DNA of 51,580 nt from Polysphondylium violaceum (lineage: Eukaryota > Evosea > Eumycetozoa > Dictyosteliales > Dictyosteliaceae): NCBI GenBank assembly GCA_000277445.1, contig AJWJ01000115.1, forward strand, positions 1 to 51,580, written 5' to 3'. Position numbers and translations under genes: made by a program. Of this stretch, positions 12,263 through 24,049 are shown piece by piece. Numbering within the stretch: position 1 is the first letter of the stretch; each line of letters opens with the position of its first letter. The notes below the pieces were generated by a model, which was given only the letters and a program-made list of their open reading frames with translations, searched no databases and had not been told where the DNA came from.

Positions 12263-14109
12263 ATGAGTCATGTTATTGAATTAAATGATGGGGCTAAAAA
12301 GTATTTCTCTGGTTTTATATTCTTGATTTCTTTGATTTTAATATGCACCAAAATAGAAAGGTTTCCAATTGGAAGAGCAGCTGTGTCTTTGATTGGATCG
12401 GTAGGTATTGTGTAATAGTAGTACTCCTACGATTAGTATTCGTGCGTAATACTAATATTGTATAAAAAAGACATTGATGGTTATATTTAATATAGTACCA
12501 CCTGAAGAGATAAAGAATGCAATCAATTTCGATACACTGATATTATTGATGTCTATGATGATGTTGAGTAATTATATGGAGAAAGCAAATATATGGGATA
12601 TTGCCTCAAAGATATTATTGTATAAATGTAAATCACCAGTGGTGTTTATGATTAGAGTTTGTCTTATTAGTGCAGTGTTAAGTTCTATTCTTACAAATGA
12701 CACTGTTTGTGTTACATTGACACCTATTATTATTACTGCTTGTAAACAATCAAATTTACCTTTATTCCCTTATCTAATGGCCGTAGCTACTAGTGCTAAT
12801 ATTGGTAGTGCTGCATTACCAGTTGGTAATCCTCAAAATATGGTAAATAATTGTTATATTATTAATACCACCAACTATATAATAGTAATATTAACAACAA
12901 ATATATTATTTATAGATTATAGCTACAGCTAGTGGATTAAGTTTTATCACATTTTTTAAAGTTTCAGTTGTATCTAGTTTAATTGGGATTGTAATTAATA
13001 GTAGTTTGTTGTATTTGTATTTTAGAAAATCATTATTATCAGGATCAAAAGGCAAAGATGGTTATATAAATACCAATGATCATAGTATAATTGATGATGG
13101 TGCACCAATTGAAGCATCTATAATTTACAAAGAACAGGATAATTCACATCATATAGAAAAGATAAATGATAATTATATAGTTAATATAAGAAAAGTTGAA
13201 AATGTTCAACTAGAACAAGATGAAGAGGAAGAAGAAGATCAAATTGAATTGGAAAGTATACAGTTAGATAAATCCATTCAACATAATTATCCAAATAGAA
13301 ATAATAATGGCGCAATATTAGTTTCAAATTCAGAAATGGATGATAATAATGATTTGGAATTATTAAATAAGAATACCAGTAGCAACAAAATTTATGGTAG
13401 TGATATTAAAAGTAATTTAAATAGGTACTATGAGAAATATAAACCTTTTTTATCAATGTTATATTTTTATAAACCTGGAATTATAATTATATTGGTATTG
13501 ATTGGATTTTTCTTGGGTTTTCATATGGGATTTACAGTGATGGTTGGTGTATCGATATTGATAGTATTGGAGAGAAAAGATATAAACGATGTAATTGTGT
13601 CTGTAGATTGGAGTTTATTAATATTCTTTTCCGGTTTATTTGTTCTTGTCGATGGATTTGATAGAGAGTTTTCAAGTTTAGCTTGGACAGTTTTGGAACC
13701 GTTTGTTCCTTTAGCAAGTTCGAGTGTCTTAAAGATACTTGTGTTTACAATTATAGTTTTAGTTGCGTGTAATATATTGGGTAATGTTCCCTTAGTTTTG
13801 GCGCTATGTCCTCGTTTACTAGAAGAGATGGCACCAGATTTTACATGGTTACTCTTGGCATTTGTATCTACCGTTGCTGGTAATTTAAGTAATTATTAAA
13901 ATACAAATCAAATGAATCGTAGATATAGATATTAATATAGTATTGTTATTATAGCATTAATTGGTAGTGTTGCCAATTTAATTGTAGCGGAAAAAGCAAA
14001 GTTTGACTACCAAATGGGATTTTACGAATATTTGAAATTTGGAGTACCTTCTACGCTTTTGGTTATTGTTGTTGGTGTTCCAATTGTTGTTTTAATTGCA
14101 AGTACTTGA
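12263..14109 (+). CDS. ArsB/NhaD-superfamily ion transporter
   Basis: Polytopic membrane protein of the ion transporter superfamily, which includes bacterial arsenite pump ArsB, Na+/H+ antiporter NhaD, and the animal melanosomal P protein. Exons are 12263-12400, 12471-12842, 12916-13888 and 13955-14109, giving 545 residues. All three junctions keep frame. Family landmarks are GRAAVSLIGS, INFDTLILLMSMMML, the loop LTNDTVCVTLTPI (TNDT motif), SANIGSAALPVGNPQN, and the second-half signatures SVDWSLLIFFSGLFVLV and AGNLTLIGSVANLIVAEKA. The two homologous halves each carry an N-rich re-entrant loop. A long hydrophilic acidic loop (about residues 210-340) separates them, as in the P protein. The frame is open upstream of the ATG without another start. 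The substrate is not predictable from the sequence. Confidence 0.88.
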
Positions 14110-14519
14110 TTATTTAGTGTTGTTTAGTAAGTCACCCAATCTCCAATCACATGCCTGTGTATCTCTAGATATCATCATAATCTGTCTCTGCAATTTTCAA
14201 TCAGAATCAAAAAAGGGGTTAGAGTTGACAGATTTCTCAAAGAGTGGGATTTAATTTTTTATTAGATAAATTATTTAATTTTAATTTTAAAACACAATGT
14301 GTCCTATTCGCTCTCCACACTACAATTCTTTTTTTCAGCAATTTCTTTTCCCCCTTTATCGGAAAATATTTTGTTTCTTTTTTCCACAACATTCTTAAAA
14401 AGTGTTTGTGTTTTTAACATTTTTAACATTTTTAACATTTTTATTCGATTTTTGTGACAATTGAAGTGAAGAGATTTTTTTTTTTTTTTTCATATTTGCA
14501 CGCAAATTTGCACACAGAA
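14110..14519. other. Intergenic DNA with 9-bp tandem repeat
   Basis: Spacer between the transporter and the S28 peptidase gene. Three perfect copies of TTTTTAACA lie at 14411-14437, followed by a partial copy, about 85-110 bp upstream of the peptidase start. No coding frame is supported. Confidence 0.5.
14411..14437. repeat. TTTTTAACA x3 tandem repeat
   Basis: Three perfect 9-bp copies in the promoter-proximal region of the S28 peptidase gene, plus a partial fourth (TTTTTA). It may be a simple expansion or a transcription factor site array. Confidence 0.7.
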
Positions 14520-16293
14520 ATGATGATGAATAGATTTTTAAGTGCTTTGTTGGTGGTTTGTGTGATTTCCAACAGTGTACAGGGACTCGCATTCCCCAAG
14601 GGAGCAGCCAGTGATGAGGTTGCTAATAGCAATCCATCCAATCCTTTGATTTTCACACAAACTTTAAACCACTTTGACGATGAAGACACCAGAACTTTTT
14701 CTCAAAGATATTTTATCAATGATGCATACTACAACTATGCCAAGGGCGGTCCAGTCATCTTGTACATCAATGGTGAAGGTCCAGTCACCTCTGCTCCAAG
14801 CTCATCTTCAGATGCTGTCGTTATCTATGCTCAAGCTGTAAGTGTGATTTAGTGTGATCAGTGATCAGTGATGATGATGATGATGATGATTAACAATTTA
14901 TATAATGTAATACACAACTATAGTTGGGAGCATGCATTGTTACTTTGGAACACAGATATTATGGTGGTTCATCACCATTTGATGATCTCAGTACAGAGAA
15001 CCTCAAGTTTTTGAATTCAAGACAAGCCTTGAACGATTTGGCTGTATTTATCGTTAGTTTTACAAACAATCTTTCAAATGCAGGCAAGGTAGTCACTATT
15101 GGTGGATCCTATAGTGGTGCTTTGAGTGCATGGTTTAGAATCAAGTATCCACATCTTACTGTTGGTTCTATTGCTAGCAGTGGTGTAGTAAACTCTATTT
15201 TAGATTTCACTGCTTTTGATGAATGGGTTGCCTATGCTGCTGGTCAAGAGTGTGCCAACGCATTAAGAGCCGTCACCAAAGCTGCTGAATCTATGATTTT
15301 CCAAGGTGGTGAATATGAAGCTCAAGTCAAACAACTCTTTTCCGCTGAAAGTTTAACTGATAATGGTGACTTTTTCTATTTCCTTGCTGATTCACTTTCG
15401 TATGTATATATATTATTGTTGTTTCTAGTTATATCTATTAATATACATTTATTACTGTCTATTAGTGAAGGTATTCAATATGGTTTCCACTATGAACTCT
15501 GTAATCCATTGATCGAAGCCATGAATTCAAATGGTGATATTCTTGAAGTTTATTCAAACTATACTCATAATGTTTGGTCACCAATGCTTGGTATTCCTGA
15601 TGAATATGCGTAAGTAGTTTAATTTATCTACATTCACACACGTGATATTAATAACTACATCATTTTCTCTATAGTACTTCATGGCAACAAAATACTACAG
15701 TAGATTTCAACAAAGCAGATCGTCAATGGTGGTTCCAAACTTGCAGTCAACTTGGTTGGTTCCAACCAGCACCAGAAAACGATCCAATTCGTTCTACTCA
15801 AGTTAATATGACCTATTTCCAAAATCATTGTGAACAAGTATTTGGTGTAGCCATGTGGCCAAATGTTGAAAATACAAACATTTATTATGGTGGTAATAAT
15901 ACTGCTGGAACAAACATGTATGTTATTGTTGTATTGTTATTGTTTTATTACTTTTTATACAATTAGACTAATATATTATACTCTTTTCTACAACACCAAA
16001 CAGTTTATATATTAATGGTAGTCAAGATCCGTAAGTATTCATTTTAAACAACGCAACCAAGAGTCGCAATATACTAATTCATTAATTTATACATATATAG
16101 ATGGTCAAGAGCATCAGTTATTTCAACACTCTCACCAACTCAACAATCTGTTACCGTCACTTGTATGACTTGTGGTCATTGTGTCGATCTTAGAGGATGT
16201 CCAGGTGGATGCCCATCACCAAATAATTTGGATCAAGTTAGACAACTTTCAATAGATTCTATTAAATCTTGGTTAGCCGCTGCTTCAAATTAA
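14520..16293 (+). CDS. Secreted S28-family serine carboxypeptidase
   Basis: Lysosomal or secreted prolyl-carboxypeptidase-like enzyme (peptidase S28, also including thymus-specific serine protease). Six exons, 14520-14837, 14924-15399, 15466-15609, 15675-15917, 16004-16030 and 16101-16293, give 466 residues. The N-terminus is a signal peptide (MMMNRFLSALLVVCVISN) cleaved near GLA. After it comes FTQTLNHFDD, then RYFINDAYY, typical of S28. The catalytic triad is visible: Ser168 in GGSYSGALSAW, Asp402 in INGSQDPW, and His429 in CGHCVDL. EHRYYGGSSPFDD is also conserved. Exon 5 is only 27 bases but encodes the region around the Asp. Intron 1 holds a GAT repeat. The start was chosen at the first ATG of the signal peptide; two further ATG follow directly. 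Confidence 0.95.
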
Positions 16294-16685
16294 TAAACGT
16301 TAATAATAAAATAATAATCACCTCAAATGTCTGATTGTGACCCCGAGTGATGATAATTAGAAATTAAATTTGAATTTCTGGAATGGTCTATTTTTTTTAT
16401 TTAAGATTACTAAAACAGAGGAGTCCATGAATCAATGTTTGACCATTGCGGCAGTAAAATCGACCCTCGAGGTTTGTCTTATGGGAACCACAAGCAATGA
16501 CAATCATATCGAAAATCAAAAATGAACACTTTTTCCTAAAAATAAAAAAAAAAAATTAGTTTCAAAAATTTCACACCGTTGAACATTATTTTGTTTATTT
16601 AATTATTTTAAATATCTTTTGTATTTTTAATAGTATCGATATAGATAGATAGATATATAGATAGATATAGTCCAGAAAGAGTGAA
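16294..16685. other. Intergenic DNA with G/C-richer island
   Basis: Spacer between the peptidase gene and the FCP1 gene. At 16320-16500 the base composition is less A/T-rich than usual for spacers here, with a hairpin AGAAATT (16359-16365) / AATTTCT (16373-16379). Near 16478 the minus strand reads CCCATAA, which matches the core of the dictyostelid DUSE element of small RNA genes, but no RNA was identified downstream. A GATA repeat at 16630-16665 precedes the next start. Confidence 0.45.
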
Positions 16686-19049
16686 ATGAATTCCATTACT
16701 CTTGAATACCCATTTGAAAAGCCAGGGTATATTGATAGTTGGAGAGTTTCACAGGGAGACAGAATTGAAAGTGGCCAGGTTTTAGGTACTTTTATAACCA
16801 ATGATAAGTTGGATGAATATAGATTCATTTCAAAATATGATGGAAATGTTAAAGCTATATTAATAGACAGTAAATCAAAGACTTTAATTTCCCCTGGGTA
16901 AGCATTGATATTCGCAGTAGTGGTTTATTGTTTGATCTATTCTTCTGACACACTTTTTTAAAATAGAGATCAACTGTTATCAATAGACTATTGTTCACAT
17001 GATATTCAATTTAAAGGATTATGTGCAACTTGTGGTAGAGTTTTAGCAGAGAAAGAGAATGACAAGTAAGTATTATTCATTGCAAACATGTGTTCTCTAT
17101 ATATTAATATATTATCATTGTATCTAGTTCATTTTCAATTTTACATGGTCATTCACATTTAACAGTATCACATAAAGAGGCACAAAGAATTGAAAATATC
17201 AATGCAAAGAGATTATTAGATAATAGAAAACTATCTCTTGTATTGGATTTAGATCACACAGTTATTCATGCTGTCACTGAACATGGTTTAAATTCGGTAC
17301 CTCATTGGAGAAATATAGATAGAGAAAAGAGTGGAATTCATAATATCATTGTCAATGGTCCGATGGTATATTGTATTAAAAAGAGGTGAGTATAGTATAT
17401 TTTATAATTACTGATCACATCACATTATTAACATATCATGTCAGACCTCATTTATACAAGTTTTTAAAAAAGGTGAATGAATTATTTGAATTACATATAT
17501 ATACAATGGGTACTAGGAACTATGCCACCCAGATTGCAAAGTTGATTGATCCCTCTCAAATATTGTTTAAAGAGAGAATTTTATCAAGAGATGATAGTGT
17601 GGGTATGAATTTTAAAACCTTGCAAAGACTATTCCCGTGTGATGATTCTATGGTTATTATTGTTGATGATAGATCAGATGTTTGGAAAAAATCTAGAAAT
17701 TTAATTCAAGTTTCACCTTGTATGTATAGATATTGATCATTATAGGGTAGTAGGAGGAGTCGTATTAATCATTAATAATATATGTATTGTATAGATGTAT
17801 ATTTTACTGATGTAATCGATTCTTTACATCATGAAAAACAACCATTACTATTACAACAACAAAAAGAAAAAGAAGAAAAGGAGAGAATGGAAAAAGATAA
17901 ACAACAACAAGATAAAGAACCACAACAACTTGAAGAGGATATAAAGAATGTAGAAGAGGAAATACAACAAGATAAACAAGAAACTAGTGGAGATGAAAAG
18001 TATGATAGCGATTCAAAAGATAGTCAAGGAGGTGATGATGATGGTCACCATTTGGAAGTTATTTTAGAAAAGTTGATTAAAATACATAAGCTATTTTATG
18101 AAGCTATAGATAGACAAGAGAAACCTCATGTTGCTGTTTGTATTTACAATATATAGTTTTGTTTCATTCAAGAGATCATAGACTAATTGTGTACATATAT
18201 ATATAATAGAATATACTTGATGGTATTAAACAAGAGTTATTTAATAGTGTAAATTTAGTTATGAGTGGAGTTTATCCATTAAATACACCACCACATAGAC
18301 AACCACTTAGATTACAAGCAGAGGAGTTTGGTGCAAAGGTACAAAATGACATTACACCACAAACAACACATGTTGTGGCTGCAAAGAAAGGAACCACTAA
18401 AGTAAATAGAGCACTCTCAAAGGGATTAAAGGTCGTCAATCCTCAGTGGATTGTTGAATCTACTCGAGTGTGGAGTAAATTGGATGAAGACTTGTTCCCA
18501 GTTCCCTCTGACAATCAAGATGAAATGGAACAGAGCGGCAATGCCAATGCAAATGACAATACCGATACCACCTCTACAGCAGTAAACGAGTCACTTCATA
18601 TTGACCAAGACGCTCTCAAAGCTGCTTTCGACGACATTGAGCAAGAGTTGGAATTGGAAGACGGTGAAAGTGATTCGAGTGGGAGTAGTTTAAATTCCTC
18701 GTCTGATGAAAATGATGATGACGACAATGACAAAGAACTCGATGAAGAGGAAAGCGCAGGATCAGTAGAGGAAGGCAACAAAGATGATGATGAAGAGTTA
18801 CTCAGTGACAGCAATAATAGTAATAGTAATAGTAATAATACAACAAATCTAAAAAAAAGAAAAAGAGCAGCGTCAGATGTGAGCCACAGCAGTAATGGCA
18901 GCAATGGTAGTAGTTTGAATGGCGATGATGACAATAGTAGTAGTAGTATTAGTAACATCGATGGCGACAATGACAATGACAATGATGATCTTTTAGATGA
19001 CTCTGAATTAACAAATCTACTCGAAGAAGAATTGGATAAATTAATCTAA
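16686..19049 (+). CDS. fcp1: FCP1, RNA polymerase II CTD phosphatase
   Basis: Removes Ser phosphates from the C-terminal domain of RNA polymerase II to recycle it. Exons are 16686-16897, 16967-17065, 17128-17385, 17445-17719, 17795-18135 and 18210-19049, giving 674 residues (yeast Fcp1 732). Domains are: an N-terminal biotinyl/lipoyl-like segment (DSWRVSQGDRIESGQVLGTF); a short Cys pair (GLCATCGRVLAE); the FCP1/HAD phosphatase domain with LDLDHTVIH (Asp144 nucleophile, Asp146), IYTMGTRNYA and IVDDRSDVW; a BRCT domain (about residues 405-490, MSGVYPLN to VNPQWIVES); and a long acidic Ser/Asn region. The end, LTNLLEEELDKLI, matches the helix of human FCP1 that binds the TFIIF large subunit. The fifth intron's donor (GTTTGT at 18136) is the least certain junction. 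Confidence 0.94.
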
Positions 19050-19343
19050 ATAAATCATTTTCATATGCACACTACTAAATATAGCCCACATCTTTCTCTG
19101 TTTCTACCGACATGATAATTTTTACCCGAGCGGGTAAACAAATTTAAAATTTTTATTTTTTTTTATTTTATATTTTTTAATAAAAACTTGCTGATCGGGG
19201 TCTAGATATTTTTGATATCTTTTTTTGTGGTTTTGGTCCCATTTTTTTTTTTTATGAAAAAGGTTCCACATCCACATCAAGGAGTTTGTGTGTTAGATAT
19301 ATAGGATATATGTGTTATAGATATATTTATATACAGCACAAGA

Positions 19344-22300
19344 ATGGATAAAGAAAAATTACAAAATCAATATAACGAACTTTTACAAAGAAAGACAGAG
19401 GCTTTAAATCGGTATGAAACCGTTGAAAACAATATAGTCAAACTATACAATGCTGTAAAGATTGACAAGTTGAAAAGAAATCAAGTACGTTTGATCATTT
19501 TCAAATACACAGATACATATTTACTTATCCTATATCAACTCACCATGACAGGAAAAAGAAAATTTAGAAAATGAAATCAAAGAACAAAGGCAAATCATTG
19601 AGACCATCAACGATAATCTGAGTGCGGCAGTTGTGTTTTATTCAAACGAGAAAATACAGTTACAGAGAATGATAGATCAAGAGGATCAGTATCGATTGAA
19701 ATTAGAGATGCATTTAAAAGAGTTGAATGAAAAGAATGCCATATCGAGCAATCCCCATCATCCTCAAAACTTATTAAAGCTCAATAGATTGAGAGAAATT
19801 CAAACAAACTATCATGGTGTGGATAAAAAGCTGCAAGACTTGTTTTATTCATCAAAAAGCAAAGAATCTCATTTACAGGAACTCATAGATAATTTACAAT
19901 TGAAATTAAACCATCAGCGGGTATGTAGTGGGATGTGAGCGGTATACAAACATATAGACTAACCGTGTGCGTATCTATAACTTAGGCACAGGTTGAAGAG
20001 TATCAAAACAATATAAGGAATCAAAAGGAATTGGAAAACTTGTTGAGTGAAATAGAACAGTCTCAACAACAACCTCCACTCGCTATCGATGATGAAAACG
20101 AAGTTATATTGAGGCATATCAATGACGACATCAACAGCAAGAGGAATAGTAGTCGGAACGGCACCCACTCGCCCCCAACACTCATCGATCCCAACACCTT
20201 TGTCACGAGAAAAAACTTGAAAGAGGAGATCCAAAAACAGCGTCAGGTTGAGCTCAAAGAACTGGAGGATAGAAAAGAACGAGAGATACAATTACAATTG
20301 CAATTGGAAAAAGAGGAACGAGACAAACTTGTGCAAATTGAAAGGGAGAAAGCAAGGAGAAAGGAAACGACCACAATACAATATCCCGTTCAAATTGAGT
20401 TTGTTTTAGCGTCATTTCCAATGTATGCCATCAATGTCGTCGACAATGTGATTGCAGAGAAATCAATTCAGTTCTTCTACAGCCTGGAACAAGATACCGT
20501 GTTTAGTCTTAAATCAAAAATCTATCAACATCTCTTGGACACCGACATGCAATTCCTCATTCTACTAGACATTAAACACGTCGACGACTTGTCACTGAAA
20601 ACCTCTTTCCACTTTTATTTTCCCAATGAGCCCAAAGAGTTTTTGTATGTATATGTATTTGTATGGAATCATTTTGATATTGATATTAATAATACTCATC
20701 ATCATCATCATCATTTTATAGAAAATACAATCACTACTTTTCAAACAACCACAAAAATGGGGCATTCAAGCTATATATTGTGTCTAAAGATTATCAAGAT
20801 CAGTTTTATAGTAGATTGGAGCTAATGATGAATAACAATACTAGTGCAGATAATGAACAGATTGTTAACAAAGAGGAATCAAATGATTTTAGAAATAGAA
20901 TAATGTTGTATTTGGATGACTTTAAAAATGATTATAATATCTTGCAAAAACATGTCCTTGAAAATCAATATCAATATGAATTTAATATTAGTTCAAGTCC
21001 ATTATCTTTTTCTCCAAATAATTCTCAATCCTCTTTACCAAATTATATTAATAGCAATAATAATAGTAATAGTGGTGGAAGTAGTTTAAGTAATAGTTTT
21101 AATAATAGTATTAATAATAACAATAATAATAGTAATAATAATATAAATAATAGTCCAAAACAATTGATTATTGGAAGTAATAGAGCATCATTATCATCGC
21201 CAGCATCACCATTACTTTATTCATCATCACCATCTTTATTGGGTTCGTTTAAAGACTTTTCATTATCTCCAACAAATTCATCGCCATGGAGAACTTATAA
21301 AAAGAATAATAGTTCACCTTCATTAAGAAAACTAATGGTTAGTGGTAGTGGTAATAGTAGTAGTAATTTACTCAACAACATTAATCAGTTAAATCAAAAT
21401 CAAAATTGTACAATAAGATTATATATAACCAATGATATTATAAAGACATTTGTGTGTAGTGTTTCATCGAATATAGGTGAAGTACAAGATATCATATTCA
21501 AAAAGTTTATGAAAATAATATTATCAAAGGAAGAAAAGCAAAGCTTCTCGCCAGACACTAGTCAATCCTCGTTACCCTCGTTGGCATCGTCACCATCGTC
21601 ACTATCATCCACTTCATTATCATCGGTATTGACAACAACCTCATCAACAACAACAACAACACCCAATGACTTGAAATCAAAATATGTGATTAAAATAAGA
21701 GGATTGGAGATTTACTTGACCAATCCGTTCATGAATCTGTCGTCGATTGATTTTATCAACACGAAATCTAGAAGACAGAAAAAGATTGATTTGTTACTGT
21801 TGGACAAGAGCAGCATCGATCCTAAAATCATAACCAACTCGTATGACTATCCCAGCAAGATATACGACTCGATGGAGCTAGAGTCTTTGCAGGAGGTAGA
21901 GAATGAAAGCAGACTGAATCAGAGTTATCAGTCGACCAAGAGATTCAAGCTGCGCGTAGGAGGCATCAAGAATTTTGAATATGATCAATTGAAATCCTTA
22001 ATTGGCATCTCAGTGTCGGAATCAATGAAAATATACGTGCGTTGTCAGATCTATCAATGTGAGCTGGCCATTGGCAGCGAAATGGTGTCGCCGCGTCTCC
22101 CACTCACGTCCAACCCCACGTGGCTGGCGTGGATCGAAGGACCTCCCATCAAAGACATTCCATCGAATGCCATCTTGTCTGTCTATGTCAAACTGTCGGT
22201 ATCCAAAAACGAGGACATTGTGATAGCATGGGTCAACTATCCTATTTGGAATTACAAAAACTGTATAAACTCTGGGTTCTCGTGTCTGCCACTCTGGACC

Positions 22301-24049
22301 AACTCCAAGCCCACTAGCTCGATGGTTGAGAACAAAAAGATCGGTGTGCCCAACATTTCCTTTGAAGTGGACCTGTTGGCGCAATCAATTGTGTTTGCCT
22401 CGATCCCCTATCAATCTGGCAGCAGTGCTATCGACTCGCTGATTGAGCAGTCGCCAGACAACATGAAAGAGTCGACCAAACTTTCAAAAATCATTGACAA
22501 GAGTCCTTTGTCGACCCTCAAGCCCCAGGAAAAAGAGCTGGTTTGGAAATACAGAAACTACTTGAAAAACATTCCCAAGTCAATACCAAAGGTCATTTTA
22601 TCGGTGCCGTGGGACAACCCGGCCAGTGTCACTGAGCTCTACCATCTTTTGGAAATATGGCCCAGCCTGGACCCTGTTGATTGTCTAGAGCTGCTTTCGT
22701 CCAATTTCCTCGACAGAAAAGTGAGGAAATTTGCCATTTTTAATTTGACAAGAATGTCAGACACTGAACTCTCTCTGTACTTGCCACAACTCTTGCAAGC
22801 AATCAAACACGAGCCCCACCACTACTCAACTCTGACAAAGTTTGTCCTCAGAAGAGTATTGCTCAACCGACAATACATGGCCCATCTCTTTTTCTGGCAA
22901 GTCAAAGCAGAAATTGCCTCGTTACTCATGAGCAAGATTTCCCAAGAGTGGCTCGAGAGATACATCCTCTTGCTCGAGAGCTTTCTCAGAGGCTGTGGAG
23001 AGAATTTCGACACTCTTTACAATCAATGCGAGCTCTACACCTTGCTCAAGAACGCTGCCATCGGGGCAAAGGCCCTGACTGTGAATAAACGAAAAGATTA
23101 TCTGGCACAGGTGTTTGAAGATCTGCCTGACGACTTTGTCATCCCCGTCAATCCCGAACTCAGAGGACGCGGCATCGATGTCTCATTGTGCAAACTCAAG
23201 GAATCCAAGACGATGCCTCTGTTTTTACATGTGCAAAACTATGATCCCCAAGGAGACAACATTCTCACCATCTTTAAGGCCGGCGATGATCTCCGTCAGG
23301 ATCAATTAACCCTCCAAATGATTGATTTGATGGACAAAATATGGCTGGCCGAGGGCATCGACCTCTTGACCGTCAGCTACAAATGCATTGCAACGGGGCC
23401 TGAGGAAGGCATGATCGAGGTCGTTGGCGAGTCTATCACCATTGCAGAGATCCAAAAACTCTATGGCGGGGCCACCGCCGCCTTCTCGGCCACCACCATC
23501 TCGTCGTGGCTCAAACAAGAGAATCCCTCAGAGTTTGAATACAATACTGCTGTGGAAAACTTTGTCAAAACATGTGCGGGCTGCTGTGTCTACTCTTTTA
23601 TTCTCGGCATTGGTGATCGCCATAACGACAATATCATGGTGACAAAGTCTGGTCACCTCTTCCACATTGATTTCGGCCGTTTCCTCGGCAACGTGCAAAC
23701 ATTCCACGGCATCAAACGTGAAAGATCACCCTTTGTCTTTCCACCCTCGTTTGCACACATTATCAAAGAGAAAAACAATTTCAAAGCCTTTGAGGACCTC
23801 TGTGGCAAGGCCTACAACGCCATTCGTAAAAAGGCCAATGTATTTTTAAATCTATTCCTCATGATGATATCCACAGGCATGCCAGAACTCAGTCAAGCCC
23901 AAGATATCTATTACCTGCGTGACGCCCTCGCCCTTGAGCTCACCAATGAACAAGCTAGTGAAAAATTCTCAAAAATGATCCAAGAATCTGTATCTAGTTT
24001 AGCCACCGATGTCAATTTTGCTATTCATATCTTGGCAAATCCAAATTAA
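19344..24049 (+). CDS. Class I-type phosphoinositide 3-kinase catalytic subunit
   Basis: Makes PtdIns(3,4,5)P3 at the plasma membrane for chemotaxis and macropinocytosis. Exons are 19344-19484, 19552-19920, 19986-20644 and 20722-24049, giving 1498 residues. Residues 1-300 are mostly coiled coil (Glu/Gln/Lys-rich). Residues 303-410 may be an adaptor-binding-like domain. A Ser/Asn linker follows, then a Ras-binding-like domain (from about 618, CTIRLYITND), a C2 domain (about 800-950, with PTWLAWIEGPP), the PIK helical domain (from about 987, LKPQEKELVWKYR), and the kinase domain. Kinase landmarks are FKAGDDLRQDQ (ATP-binding Lys near 1242), GIGDRHNDNIM (about 1355) and HIDFGRFLG (about 1373). 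The activation loop has KRERSPF, as in class I enzymes that accept PtdIns(4,5)P2. Which Dictyostelium pik gene is the ortholog cannot be told here. Confidence 0.94.

Noticed and set aside
16412-16480. Possible C/D box snoRNA near the CTGA and GTGATGA words
   Set aside because: The boxes are in the wrong order and spacing, and there is no closing stem.
18596-18982. Minus-strand Ser/Leu-rich frame
   Set aside because: It is the antisense of the FCP1 acidic Ser/Asn region.
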